A DNA stretch of 64,000 bases from Marinobacter changyiensis (lineage in GTDB: Bacteria; Pseudomonadota; Gammaproteobacteria; Pseudomonadales; Oleiphilaceae): positions 248,001 to 312,000 of the forward strand of contig NZ_VZZZ01000001.1 in the NCBI RefSeq assembly GCF_009193265.1. Reading direction: 5' to 3'. Position numbers and translations under genes: made by a program. The notes under the pieces are model-generated. The model saw only the letters and a program-made list of their open reading frames with translations. It was not told the origin of the DNA and ran no database searches. Below are positions 35,346 to 43,236 of the stretch, one piece after another (positions within the stretch are counted from its first letter, which is position 1; every line of letters starts with the position of its first letter).

Positions 35346-35510
35346 ATGAAAGCGCTTTACCACTCCCCTGGGCAAACCGCCCACGCCATGCCTGGAGCTG
35401 TAATGCTCCACCAGCGCCTGAAAACTGACCTGACAGAGGCTTTTCACCCGCAACAACTGATACCGTCCGAGCGCATCGCTGCTGGCCCGGGAGGCTCAAA
35501 TCATGGGTGA
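35346..35510 (+). CDS. Possible short leader ORF upstream of norZ
   Basis: A 54-codon frame begins at ATG 35346, six bases after a GGAG, and ends 8 bases inside the norZ start (ATGGGTGA). The product is hydrophilic, with no recognised domain and no membrane segment. Its position in the transcript predicted from the tandem NsrR sites, the ribosome site and the overlap with norZ would suit translational coupling. It may also be a chance frame; codon use and conservation could not be measured. Confidence 0.35.
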   Translation: MKALYHSPGQTAHAMPGAVMLHQRLKTDLTEAFHPQQLIPSERIAAGPGGSNHG

Positions 35511-37797
35511 ATATCGTCGACTCTGGTTTATCCTGATTGCCGTGGTAGGGATCACCTTTACCCTGCTTGGGTATTTTGGTGCCGAGGTTTATCGCGCTGC
35601 GCCACCCATTCCTGATGTTGTGGTCAGTGAAAATGGTGACCCGTTGATGACCGAGGAAACCATCCTCAACGGCCAGACGGCCTGGCAGTCCATCGGGGGC
35701 ATGCAGCTGGGCTCGATCTGGGGTCATGGTGCCTACCAGGCACCGGACTGGACCGCGGACTGGTTACACCGGGAACTGCTGGCGTGGCTTGACATCGCCG
35801 CCCAGGAAACCTTTGGCATGTCGTATCCTGAGCTCGATGGCGCTGAACAGAATGCCCTGCAGTATGAGCTGAAATCGGAATACCGTAACAACCGGTATGA
35901 CATCGGGACAGCCACACTGGTCCTGTCTGAACGCCGTACCCGCGCCATTGCCGAGACCGCCGACTATTACCATCGCCTGTTCGGGGACGACCAGAGCCTG
36001 CGCGGCACTCGCCAGAGCTACGCCATGAAGGAAGGCACCCTGCCCAGCGCGGATCGACGTACAGAAATGACCCAGTTCTTCTTCTGGACAGCCTGGGCCG
36101 CAGCCACGGAGCGTCCTGAAGGTGGTGCCACCTACACCAATAACTGGCCCCATGAACCGCTGATAGACAACGTCCCTACCGCCGAGAACATCATCTGGTC
36201 ACTGGTCAGTATAATTCTGCTGATCGCTGGTGTGGGTGGCCTGATCTGGGCCTGGGCTTTCCTGCGTCGTCATGACGAATCCGAGGTGGCGGCACCACTG
36301 AAAGACCCCCTCACTGCCTTTGACATCACGCCCTCCCAAAAGGCCCTGGGCAAGTATCTTCTGCTCGTGGTCGGGCTTTTTGTACTGCAGGTGTTCCTGG
36401 GGGGCTTTACTGCCCACTACACGGTTGAAGGTCAGGGTTTCTATGGTATTGAAACCTCCAAGTGGCTGCCCTACTCCCTGATCCGGACCTGGCACCTTCA
36501 GGCCGCCATGTTCTGGATTGCCACCGGGTTCCTGGCCGCCGGGCTTTTTCTGGCGCCTATTATCAATGGTGGCAAAGACCCGAAATTCCAGAAGCTGGGG
36601 GTCGACATCCTGTTCTGGGCGCTGGTAGCAGTAGTCGCTGGCTCCTTTGCCGGTAATTTCTTCGCTATCAACCAGATCATGCCGCCCAACCTGAGTTTCT
36701 GGTTCGGACATCAAGGCTACGAGTATGTTGACCTTGGCCGCTTCTGGCAGCTTGGCAAGTTCCTCGGCATTGTGTTCTGGCTGGCGCTGATGCTTCGCGG
36801 CATTGTGCCGGCACTACGTCAACCGGGCGACAAAAACCTGCTGGCACTGCTGACCGCTTCGGTGGTGGCCATTGGCCTGTTTTACGGCGCCGGATTATTC
36901 TATGGCGAACGCACCCATCTGTCAGTGATGGAGTACTGGCGCTGGTGGGTTGTTCACCTTTGGGTCGAGGGCTTCTTCGAGGTCTTCGCCACCGCGGCTC
37001 TGGCTCTGATCTTCTGCAGCATGGGGTTAGTATCCCGAACCACTGCTACCGCAGCCAGCCTGGCGTCAGCCTCGCTGTTCATGCTTGGCGGTATTCCCGG
37101 CACCTTCCATCACATGTACTTCTCCGGCACGACCACGCCGGTGATGGCAGTTGGCGCCACCTTCAGCGCGCTGGAAGTAGTGCCCTTAGTGGTGCTGGGC
37201 TATGAAGCCTGGGAAAACTGGCGGCTGAAGTCCCGCGCGCCGTGGATGAAGAATATACGCTGGCCCCTGATGTTCTTTGTGGCCGTTGCGTTCTGGAACA
37301 TGCTGGGCGCCGGAGTTTTCGGTTTCATGATCAACCCGCCGATTGCGCTCTATTATATTCAGGGCCTGAACACCACGCCCACCCATGCTCACGCAGCACT
37401 GTTCGGGGTATACGGTTTTCTGGCGCTGGGTTTTGTGCTGCTGATTCTGCGCTACATCAAACCGCGCATCTTGTTTGATGACCGCCTGATGAAAGTAGGC
37501 TTCTGGTGGTTGAACGTGGGCCTTGCCCTGATGCTGTTCACCAGCCTTTTGCCTATCGGGCTGCTCCAGTTTGCAGCCAGCGCGAGCGAAGGGCTCTGGT
37601 ATGCCCGAAGTGAGGGCTTCATGCAGTCCGACCTGCTGCAGACCTTGCGCTGGGTCCGCACCTTCGGAGACGTGGTGTTTATCATCGGTGCTCTGGCGGT
37701 GGCCTGGCAGGTAGTAAAGGGGATCTTCTTCCCGGATCTGGAACCAACCACTCTTGAAACTGATGAGCAAGGGGCTGCCCGCGAGATGGGCGCCTGA
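35503..37797 (+). CDS. norZ: Quinol-dependent nitric oxide reductase (qNOR, NorB/NorZ type)
   Basis: A 764-residue single-subunit enzyme reducing NO to N2O with electrons from quinol. The N-terminal helix and periplasmic extension (GHGAYQAPDWTADWLHRELLAW) replace the NorC subunit and lack a heme c motif, which separates qNOR from cNOR. About thirteen further helices carry the catalytic-subunit motifs, including IRTWHLQAAMFWIATGF, WVEGFFEVFATAAL and GTFHHMYFSGTTTPVM, whose His and Glu residues bind the hemes and non-heme iron. ATG at 35503 follows GGGAGG. It is likely derepressed by NO via NsrR and protects against NO from nitrite reduction. Confidence 0.95.
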   Translation: MGEYRRLWFILIAVVGITFTLLGYFGAEVYRAAPPIPDVVVSENGDPLMTEETILNGQTAWQSIGGMQLGSIWGHGAYQAPDWTADWLHRELLAWLDIAAQETFGMSYPELDGAEQNALQYELKSEYRNNRYDIGTATLVLSERRTRAIAETADYYHRLFGDDQSLRGTRQSYAMKEGTLPSADRRTEMTQFFFWTAWAAATERPEGGATYTNNWPHEPLIDNVPTAENIIWSLVSIILLIAGVGGLIWAWAFLRRHDESEVAAPLKDPLTAFDITPSQKALGKYLLLVVGLFVLQVFLGGFTAHYTVEGQGFYGIETSKWLPYSLIRTWHLQAAMFWIATGFLAAGLFLAPIINGGKDPKFQKLGVDILFWALVAVVAGSFAGNFFAINQIMPPNLSFWFGHQGYEYVDLGRFWQLGKFLGIVFWLALMLRGIVPALRQPGDKNLLALLTASVVAIGLFYGAGLFYGERTHLSVMEYWRWWVVHLWVEGFFEVFATAALALIFCSMGLVSRTTATAASLASASLFMLGGIPGTFHHMYFSGTTTPVMAVGATFSALEVVPLVVLGYEAWENWRLKSRAPWMKNIRWPLMFFVAVAFWNMLGAGVFGFMINPPIALYYIQGLNTTPTHAHAALFGVYGFLALGFVLLILRYIKPRILFDDRLMKVGFWWLNVGLALMLFTSLLPIGLLQFAASASEGLWYARSEGFMQSDLLQTLRWVRTFGDVVFIIGALAVAWQVVKGIFFPDLEPTTLETDEQGAAREMGA

Positions 37798-37809
37798 TAT
37801 ATCGAAGTC

Positions 37810-37827
37810 CGGACCAGGGAAGGTCCG
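37810..37827 (+). other. Hairpin between norZ and dnrN
   Basis: CGGACC (37810-37815) pairs with GGTCCG (37822-37827) across AGGGAA, in the 62-base gap between the two genes. Without a T-run it is most likely an intercistronic mRNA structure, leaving the pair co-transcribed. Confidence 0.45.
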
Positions 37828-37859
37828 TCCCAATTACCCCAACCAGAGGGAGTACTAAC

Positions 37860-38342
37860 ATGATAATTCCTGATCAAATGGCTCAGGCCTCCAACGAAGA
37901 ACTGATCGAATATATCCTGACCCGTTATCACGATACCCACCGCGAACAGCTGCCGGAGCTGATCCAGCTTTCCGAGCGGGTGGAGCGGGTCCACGGCGGC
38001 CATACGGCCTGCCCGGCTGGCCTCTCGGCGCACCTGAGACAGATGGCCGAAGACCTCGAGGCCCATATGGCCAAGGAAGAGCAGATTCTTTTTCCCATGA
38101 TTACACGTGGAATGGGCGCCATGGCTGGCGGACCGGTATCCATTATGCGGCACGAGCACGAGGATCACGGCTCCGCGCTGGAGGCGCTGGAGCACCTCAC
38201 CAATGGTCTGACCCTGCCAGACGATGCGTGTGGAAGCTGGCAGCGTCTCTACCAGGGGCTCTCGACATTCCGCGATGATCTCAAAGCCCACATACAGACA
38301 GAGAACAAACTGCTGTTCAGCCGCATTGATGGTGGGAACTGA
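37860..38342 (+). CDS. dnrN: Hemerythrin-domain protein of the RIC/YtfE group (DnrN-like)
   Basis: A 160-residue protein made of one hemerythrin-like domain. Ligand residues appear in RYHDTHREQLPEL, HGGH, LEAHMAKEEQILFPMI, MRHEHEDHG and LKAHIQTENKLLFSRI, the pattern of diiron RIC proteins that repair Fe-S clusters damaged by NO. The N-terminal ScdA-type domain with the conserved cysteines of E. coli YtfE (about 220 residues) is missing, so this is the short DnrN form. It follows norZ by 62 bases behind AGAGGGAG, fitting an NO-defence operon. Confidence 0.85.
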   Translation: MIIPDQMAQASNEELIEYILTRYHDTHREQLPELIQLSERVERVHGGHTACPAGLSAHLRQMAEDLEAHMAKEEQILFPMITRGMGAMAGGPVSIMRHEHEDHGSALEALEHLTNGLTLPDDACGSWQRLYQGLSTFRDDLKAHIQTENKLLFSRIDGGN

Positions 38343-38349
38343 GAAGGTA

Positions 38350-38365
38350 TACTCCCGTAGGGGTA
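38350..38365. promoter_or_regulatory. NarL-type 7-2-7 site upstream of moaA
   Basis: TACTCCC-GT-AGGGGTA agrees with the NarL consensus TACYYMT-N2-AKRRGTA at 13 of 14 defined positions. It lies 82 bases before the moaA start, suggesting nitrate control of MoaA by the NarXL pair encoded at 50-52.7 kb. Comparison is from memory of the consensus. Confidence 0.65.
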
Positions 38366-38446
38366 TCGGATTCGACAGGCTGATTTGCCATAATTGAGCT
38401 ACCCTCTCAAGTGAGAACTCACACAGCAAAGGACAGGAACCATCCC

Positions 38447-39439
38447 ATGCCCCACGCCAAGCTGACAGACCGTTTCGGCCGCACCGTCAACTACGTGCGT
38501 CTGTCCGTTACTGACCGTTGCGATTTTCGCTGTGTTTACTGTATGGCGGAGGAAATGACGTTCCTGCCCCGCCAGCAGGTGCTGACACTGGAAGAGATTG
38601 CCCGCGTGGCAAGAACCTTTGTGTCCCTGGGCACGGAAAAAATCCGGCTAACCGGAGGTGAGCCCCTGGTACGCAAGGACATTCTGGAACTGGTCAAGGA
38701 AATCGGCAGTTACCGCCTGCGGGATTTCGCCATGACCACCAACGGTAGCCAGCTGCCTGCCATGGCAGAGTCCCTGCGCAAGGCCGGCCTCAAGCGGCTG
38801 AATATCAGCCTGGATTCTCTGGATGCCGACAAGTTTCACCGGATCACTCGTACCGGGCGGCTAAGCCAGGTACTGGATGGCATTGACGCCGCCAAAGACG
38901 CCGGTTTTGAGGGCATCAAGCTCAATACGGTGGTGATGAAAGGTGACAATGACCAGGAAGTGCCTGAGCTGGTGGAATTCGCCCGCAGGAAAAAGGTAGA
39001 CATCACCTTTATTGAAGAAATGCCGCTGGGGGAAATCTCCGATCATGATCGCGGTCAGGTGCTGTGCACCAGTGACGAGGTCCGAGACATTATCGGCCAG
39101 CGCCATCAACTGGTCCCCACTCCCGAAGGCTCCGGCGGCCCTGCCCGCTATTACCGCATGCCGGACAGCGATATCCGGGTCGGTTTTATTTCACCCCACT
39201 CCCACAACTTCTGCTCAACCTGCAACCGGGTTCGGCTGACGGTGGAGGGGCGTCTGCTGCTCTGTCTTGGCAATGAGCACTCGGTGGACCTGCGCCGTGT
39301 TCTGCGTGGCCATCCGGTGACTAATGACAAGCTGCGCGAAACCATCATCAACGCCATGGATCTGAAGCCGGAGCGGCATCATTTTTCTACGGATGGTGAT
39401 GTTCAGATTCTCAGATTCATGAACATGACCGGGGGTTAG
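38447..39439 (+). CDS. moaA: GTP 3',8-cyclase (molybdenum cofactor biosynthesis protein A)
   Basis: A 330-residue radical SAM enzyme that starts molybdopterin synthesis from GTP. The SAM cluster cysteines are C25, C29 and C32 in CDFRCVYC; the second cluster uses [19 protein letters not shown]; and the chain ends in the GG tail typical of MoaA. ATG at 38447 follows GGACAGGA and is preferred to the frame opening at 38411. Its place beside the nar genes fits the molybdopterin need of NarG, as in Pseudomonas, where a nar-linked moaA exists. Confidence 0.95.
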   Translation: MPHAKLTDRFGRTVNYVRLSVTDRCDFRCVYCMAEEMTFLPRQQVLTLEEIARVARTFVSLGTEKIRLTGGEPLVRKDILELVKEIGSYRLRDFAMTTNGSQLPAMAESLRKAGLKRLNISLDSLDADKFHRITRTGRLSQVLDGIDAAKDAGFEGIKLNTVVMKGDNDQEVPELVEFARRKKVDITFIEEMPLGEISDHDRGQVLCTSDEVRDIIGQRHQLVPTPEGSGGPARYYRMPDSDIRVGFISPHSHNFCSTCNRVRLTVEGRLLLCLGNEHSVDLRRVLRGHPVTNDKLRETIINAMDLKPERHHFSTDGDVQILRFMNMTGG

Positions 39440-39452
39440 TCCCCAGCCAGCC

Positions 39453-39854
39453 TCAGCCCAGGCTTATCGCTTCACCGCTGGCATCTAAGGGCAGGTAGTT
39501 GCCAAGGTGCCCCAGGCGAATGGATTCTACCATCATGGTGAGTGGCTGCTGAGCTTCGTCGGTGGATGGCATGGAGCCCCCACGTCCAGACATGGCGGCA
39601 ACAAAAAGCACATCCCATACCTGTCCGGTATGTCGGGATTCGGCCACCAAGGCCTCGAAATCCCTGGCCTCGGAAAGCGGCTTGTCGACACAGATGACCG
39701 GATTCAGAGCTCCACCCTCACCGTTTTGAAATGCTGTTTTCTCCTGCTCAGAGGCCTCATCCGGCAGTTCCGCGCGGCAAAAGACAAAAAGCAGCCGCTG
39801 TGGTTCCGCTTGGGTCTGAGCTGTGGTGATCAGGTCGGTATAATTTGAAATCAT
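39453..39854 (-). CDS. Conserved small protein, often labelled ribonucleotide reductase subunit alpha
   Basis: A 133-residue soluble protein beginning MISNYTDLITTAQTQAEPQRLLFVFCRAELPDEA. I recall close relatives in Pseudomonas and Marinobacter carrying the label ribonucleotide reductase alpha subunit, but none of the radical-enzyme motifs is visible and the size is far too small, so the label is probably wrong. An acidic N-half and the VWDVLFVAAMSGRGG segment stand out. It is downstream of dnr on the same strand and convergent with moaA. The ribosome site is weak; an in-frame TTG at 39920 is less likely. Confidence 0.7.
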   Translation of the reverse strand: MISNYTDLITTAQTQAEPQRLLFVFCRAELPDEASEQEKTAFQNGEGGALNPVICVDKPLSEARDFEALVAESRHTGQVWDVLFVAAMSGRGGSMPSTDEAQQPLTMMVESIRLGHLGNYLPLDASGEAISLG

Positions 39855-39900
39855 TGCGCAGTATCCGGGTTGAGTGTGGATGGTCACAAGCGGGCCTGAG

Positions 39901-40650
39901 TTACTGGCTGATATCGACAAGCCTTTGGGGATCCGAGATGAAGAGCCGGCTGCGGTTGACCCGCACCAGACCGCTGGATTTCAGATCGGCCAGAATCCGG
40001 GAGAAGGTTTCCGGTTGCATGGCCAGCCTGGATGCCACCAGACACTTGGGCAGGGGCAGTTCGACCTCACCGCCCTCTTCCGTACCGTTTGGCAGCAGAT
40101 CGATCAGGTAACGGATCAGCCGGTCACGGGCATTCTGGACGGTCATGATCTCCAGGTCGTGAAACCGGGAGACGGCCCGCTTGGCATAATGCCGGAGGGC
40201 GGCCTGGGCATACCGAGGGTTGATTTCGAGCAGGTCCTGGTAGGCCTTGACCGGTATCACCAGCACTTCACTGGCTTTCAGGGCTTCGGCATAGCAGGCG
40301 TACCGGGGCGGATCGGCGTAGATCATGACTTCGGCAAAACAGTCGCCGGAGGCGATGCTGTCGAGAGTACGGTCAATGCCGGAGGAGTCCAGGCGGTACA
40401 GGCGCAGGCAGCCGGAGATCACGAAGAAGAACTGATGGGCCGGCATGTCCTGGCGATACAACAACTGGTGATGGCCAAGATGGAGCCTTCGGGACTGCTG
40501 GAGGATGTACTGGAGGTCCTGACCGCTCAAGGCGGCGAATAACGGGTGGCTGCGCAGGGCCTGAAGGCCGCCTTCATCGTCGAAGGGTTTATTTACGGCG
40601 ACCAGTATCGGTTTGCTGCATCGGGTTTCCGCAGTTTGTGTCAACGCCAT
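39901..40650 (-). CDS. dnr: Crp/Fnr family regulator of denitrification (Dnr-type)
   Basis: A 249-residue regulator with a cyclic-nucleotide-type sensor domain (about residues 28-150) and a C-terminal winged helix (about 160-245, with CLVASRLAMQPETFSRILADLKSSGLV as the HTH). The N-terminal CxxC-type cysteine cluster of FNR/Anr is absent, so this is the Dnr branch, which senses NO through heme rather than oxygen through an Fe-S cluster. ATG at 40650 follows AGAGGAC. The upstream region holds an Anr/Dnr box and a NarL-like palindrome. It should activate nor, nir and nar promoters. Confidence 0.85.
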   Translation of the reverse strand: MALTQTAETRCSKPILVAVNKPFDDEGGLQALRSHPLFAALSGQDLQYILQQSRRLHLGHHQLLYRQDMPAHQFFFVISGCLRLYRLDSSGIDRTLDSIASGDCFAEVMIYADPPRYACYAEALKASEVLVIPVKAYQDLLEINPRYAQAALRHYAKRAVSRFHDLEIMTVQNARDRLIRYLIDLLPNGTEEGGEVELPLPKCLVASRLAMQPETFSRILADLKSSGLVRVNRSRLFISDPQRLVDISQ

Positions 40651-40725
40651 CTGAATGTCCTCTCTGCATATTCATGCATTTCAAATCATGTTTTAAATAG
40701 TAGAGAGGTATGGGCTGGGCGTCGC

Positions 40726-40741
40726 TCCCCCTATGGGGGTA
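40726..40741. promoter_or_regulatory. NarL-like palindrome in the dnr promoter
   Basis: TCCCCCT-AT-GGGGGTA fits the NarL 7-2-7 pattern at 12 of 14 defined positions. It overlaps the predicted dnr start of transcription, about 40 bases downstream of the Anr-type box, so NarL binding could repress or modulate dnr. Confidence 0.5.
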
Positions 40742-40764
40742 TATGCGGGGCTATTTCTGAGTAA

Positions 40765-40778
40765 TTGATTTAACTCAA
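40765..40778 (-). promoter_or_regulatory. Anr/Dnr (FNR-type) box upstream of dnr
   Basis: TTGAT-TTAA-CTCAA agrees with TTGAT-N4-ATCAA at 9 of 10 positions. On the minus strand a -10-like CATATA/TATACC near 40738-40748 lies about 30 bases from the box centre, the geometry of an FNR class II promoter reading into dnr at 40650. Confidence 0.65.
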
Positions 40779-40825
40779 GGTGGGGTTGGTTCGGGTGTTC
40801 TTTTGATTTGGGAGGTTGGGCCAGC

Positions 40826-40927
40826 GGGCAGGACCGCTTTCCAAAACACGCTCCTTGCGGCACATCCATGTAACGCTTGGGCTACGCCATCCATGGCTCC
40901 GCACAGTTTTGGCAATCGGTCCTGCCC
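40826..40927. repeat. Long-arm intergenic palindrome, copy 2
   Basis: Arms of 22 bases (40826-40847 and 40906-40927) match at 20 of 22 positions and enclose a 58-base core. The core contains ACATCCATGTAACGCT and the small hairpin GCCAT-CC-ATGGC (40886-40897), matching the layout of the element at 5022-5119. It fills most of the gap between ppiC and the dnr promoter. It could end the nar transcript or be a mobile repeat; there is no ORF in it. Confidence 0.75.
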
Positions 40928-40969
40928 ACCGGCCTCCTGACAATTGAGTTAGCCTCGGGTTTTACGAAC

Positions 40970-41776
40970 TTATTGCATCAGGGGTGAGTCGGGTAGTTCC
41001 AAGTCTACGCCTTCCACTCCGGTTTCCGCTGCCAACACCTGCACGTATTGCCGGAACGCTCTTCGTGTCACGCTTTCGCTCAGGTACTGCCGGATCTGGG
41101 GTTTTACGTGCTCGTAGGGGAGCTGTTCGCCGTCGATTCGCTGATCAACTTTCACAATGTGCCAGCCGTAGCGGGTTTCGATCAGTTCCGGGCTGAGACC
41201 TTCGCGGAGGCGCAGGACGGGGCGCTCGAATTCTTCCACGGTCTGACCTTTGCTGATCTGGCCGAGACTGCCGCCCTGTTGGCGGGATTCGCAGGCGGAG
41301 TATTGTTTGGCCATTCCTGCAAATTGGGCACGGCCGTCGAGCAGGGATGACAGCACCTGGTTGCCGGCTTCTTCCTGACGGAGTCGCTCCTGGACGTCGT
41401 CCGGGGCGGCCGCGAGGAGGATGTGACTTACTGCCATCAGGGTTGGGCTGCGAAAGCGTGCCGGGTTGGCGGCGTAGAAGCGTTCGCAGTCCTGCTCGCT
41501 GAGGTTGGGGACGTTGAGTTCCTGTTCCAGCACGCGGGCGATTCGATCTTCTTCGTCGGCGATGTCGTCCAGCTTCAGGCGGGTAGCCTGCTGCAGGAGG
41601 AGTTCGCGGATGACGAGGCTTTTGGCGGCTTCGTGCCAGGCTTCGGCGACTTCTTCGGCCGGGTGGTGTTGCATTTCCCGGGCGATGGCTTCCTCGCCGA
41701 TCAGGGTGTCACCCACGGCGACCGGCGGGAACTGGTTTCTGGGTTTTTCGGCTTCGCCGACGGGGATGATTTGCAT
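40970..41776 (-). CDS. PpiC/parvulin-type peptidyl-prolyl isomerase of the nar operon
   Basis: A 268-residue protein with a parvulin domain in about residues 110-230: LMAVSHILLAAAPDD, GGSLGQISKGQTVEEFERPVLRLREGLSPELIETRYGWHIVKVD are the PPIase motifs. The N-terminal 110 residues are helical and acidic, as in chaperone-like SurA/NifM proteins. No signal peptide, so it acts in the cytoplasm, probably assisting maturation of nitrate reductase. It starts 11 bases after narI behind AAGGAGA. In P. aeruginosa a PpiC-type gene also follows narI. Confidence 0.87.
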   Translation of the reverse strand: MQIIPVGEAEKPRNQFPPVAVGDTLIGEEAIAREMQHHPAEEVAEAWHEAAKSLVIRELLLQQATRLKLDDIADEEDRIARVLEQELNVPNLSEQDCERFYAANPARFRSPTLMAVSHILLAAAPDDVQERLRQEEAGNQVLSSLLDGRAQFAGMAKQYSACESRQQGGSLGQISKGQTVEEFERPVLRLREGLSPELIETRYGWHIVKVDQRIDGEQLPYEHVKPQIRQYLSESVTRRAFRQYVQVLAAETGVEGVDLELPDSPLMQ

Positions 41777-41787
41777 GGTATTTCTCC

Positions 41788-42465
41788 TTACGCGCGCTTA
41801 CGCACGACCTGATACTTGCGCCCGAAATACTCCACGGGAACACTCAGCATGTGCACCAGCCTTGTAAATGGGAACAGCACGAAGATGGTCAGGCCCAGGA
41901 AAATATGGGTCTTGTAGATCCAGTGTACGTCGGCAATGTAGTCAGCCACGCCACCCTGCAGGGTGAAGATGCCCTGTGCCCAGGCTGTGAACTTGAGCAT
42001 GGTGCCGCCGTCCAGGTGACCAAGGGTGGGCAGGATGGTGAGCAGGCCGAGGGCCAACTGGATCACCAGGATCACGATGATCATATTGTCAGCGAAGCTG
42101 CTGCTGGCCTGGACCCGTGGGTCGGTCAGGCGACGCCAGGCCAGCATACCGCCACCAACGATGGCCATGACGCCCGCGACACCGCCAACCACAATCGCCA
42201 TCACCTGTTTCTGGCCCGGAGTCATCAGCCATTCATAGGCCCAATGGGGTGTCAGCAGGCCTACCAGGTGGCCGAAAAAAACCACCAGCACACCCACATG
42301 GAACAGCACACTGGCCATGACCATGTTTTTCTTGCGCAGCATCTGGCTGGAATGGGCTTTCCAGGTGAACTGGCCATGGTCGTATCGGGCCCAGGTACCG
42401 ATGATCAGCACAACGAGGGCAATGTACGGGTAGATTCCGAATAACAGTGTGTTCAGGTAAGACAT
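41788..42465 (-). CDS. narI: Respiratory nitrate reductase gamma subunit (cytochrome b)
   Basis: A 225-residue membrane subunit with five helices that oxidises quinol and passes electrons through two b hemes to NarH. MSYLNTLLFGIYPYIALVVLIIGTWARYDHGQFTWKAHSSQML opens the protein, and the heme histidines lie in VLFHVGVLVVFFGHLVG and later IYKTHIFLGLTIFVLFPFTRLVHMLS. AGGAGGAAA precedes the ATG. It is the fourth structural or assembly nar gene in the leftward operon. Confidence 0.96.
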   Translation of the reverse strand: MSYLNTLLFGIYPYIALVVLIIGTWARYDHGQFTWKAHSSQMLRKKNMVMASVLFHVGVLVVFFGHLVGLLTPHWAYEWLMTPGQKQVMAIVVGGVAGVMAIVGGGMLAWRRLTDPRVQASSSFADNMIIVILVIQLALGLLTILPTLGHLDGGTMLKFTAWAQGIFTLQGGVADYIADVHWIYKTHIFLGLTIFVLFPFTRLVHMLSVPVEYFGRKYQVVRKRA

Positions 42466-42485
42466 TGTCGTTTCCTCCTGCGCCC

Positions 42486-43226
42486 TCAGGCGCGCCCTGC
42501 CTGACGGGGTGTGACATCCGTCATCAGCTGATCACTCAGATGAATGGTCTGAGTCTGCTCCAGTTCCCGGCGGCGCTGGCCTACAACGCCACCCGTATTG
42601 CAGGAACTCCCCTGATCGTCCACGAACTTGACCATTTCCTCTTCCCAGACTTTATCCAGGGCTTCCGGCGTATCGTCGCGCTCTTCCGAGGCAACGATCT
42701 GCGCCAGTTCCTGGCGATTCGACTCACGGCCCGACAGCACCAGCAGTGCATCCATCAAAACGTGATAGAGACTCTCGCGCTGATACAGTCGTTCGCCCAG
42801 AAGCCCAAGGATGTGGTGGATGTCCTCAAGCCAATTTCTGATTTCTTCCCCTGGCCGGGTGGAGAGGTATTCCAGAAACAGCGGCAGGTAATCCGGCAGC
42901 TCCCTGGCATCGATCTCCAGACCATTGGCACGGTATTGCTCCATCAGGTCCACCATGGCCTGGCCGCGATCGCGGGACTCACCGTGTACGTGCTCGAACA
43001 GCAACAGCGAGGTAGCCCGACCGCGGTCAAAAGTGCCCACATACTCTTCCTGTAGATCCAGCAGATTGTGTTCGCACAACCGCTCCACGCAACGCAGCAA
43101 CTCGCCCTTTTGCTGTTGCGGTAACAGGCGGTCTTCCAGGACAACCGCTACCAGCTCGTCTTTGGCTTGCAGCAGTTCGGCGGTGGGATAATCCAGCAGC
43201 CGGGCTATCACTCTTAATAATGTCAT
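42486..43226 (-). CDS. narJ: Nitrate reductase molybdenum cofactor assembly chaperone
   Basis: A 246-residue TorD-like chaperone that binds apo-NarG and is needed for cofactor insertion; it is not part of the final enzyme. LRVIARLLDYPTAELLQAKDEL at the N-terminus and LFEHVHGESRDRGQAMVDL are NarJ hallmarks. AAGGAAA precedes the ATG, 10 bases after narH. The C-terminal tail is rich in Gln and Arg. Confidence 0.95.
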   Translation of the reverse strand: MTLLRVIARLLDYPTAELLQAKDELVAVVLEDRLLPQQQKGELLRCVERLCEHNLLDLQEEYVGTFDRGRATSLLLFEHVHGESRDRGQAMVDLMEQYRANGLEIDARELPDYLPLFLEYLSTRPGEEIRNWLEDIHHILGLLGERLYQRESLYHVLMDALLVLSGRESNRQELAQIVASEERDDTPEALDKVWEEEMVKFVDDQGSSCNTGGVVGQRRRELEQTQTIHLSDQLMTDVTPRQAGRA

Positions 43227-43236
43227 GGTGTTTTCC

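Noticed and set aside
39453..39854. Ribonucleotide reductase alpha subunit as the function of the small gene after dnr
   Set aside because: The protein is only 133 residues and has none of the active-site cysteines or allosteric regions of the enzyme; the name used for its relatives is probably a propagated error.
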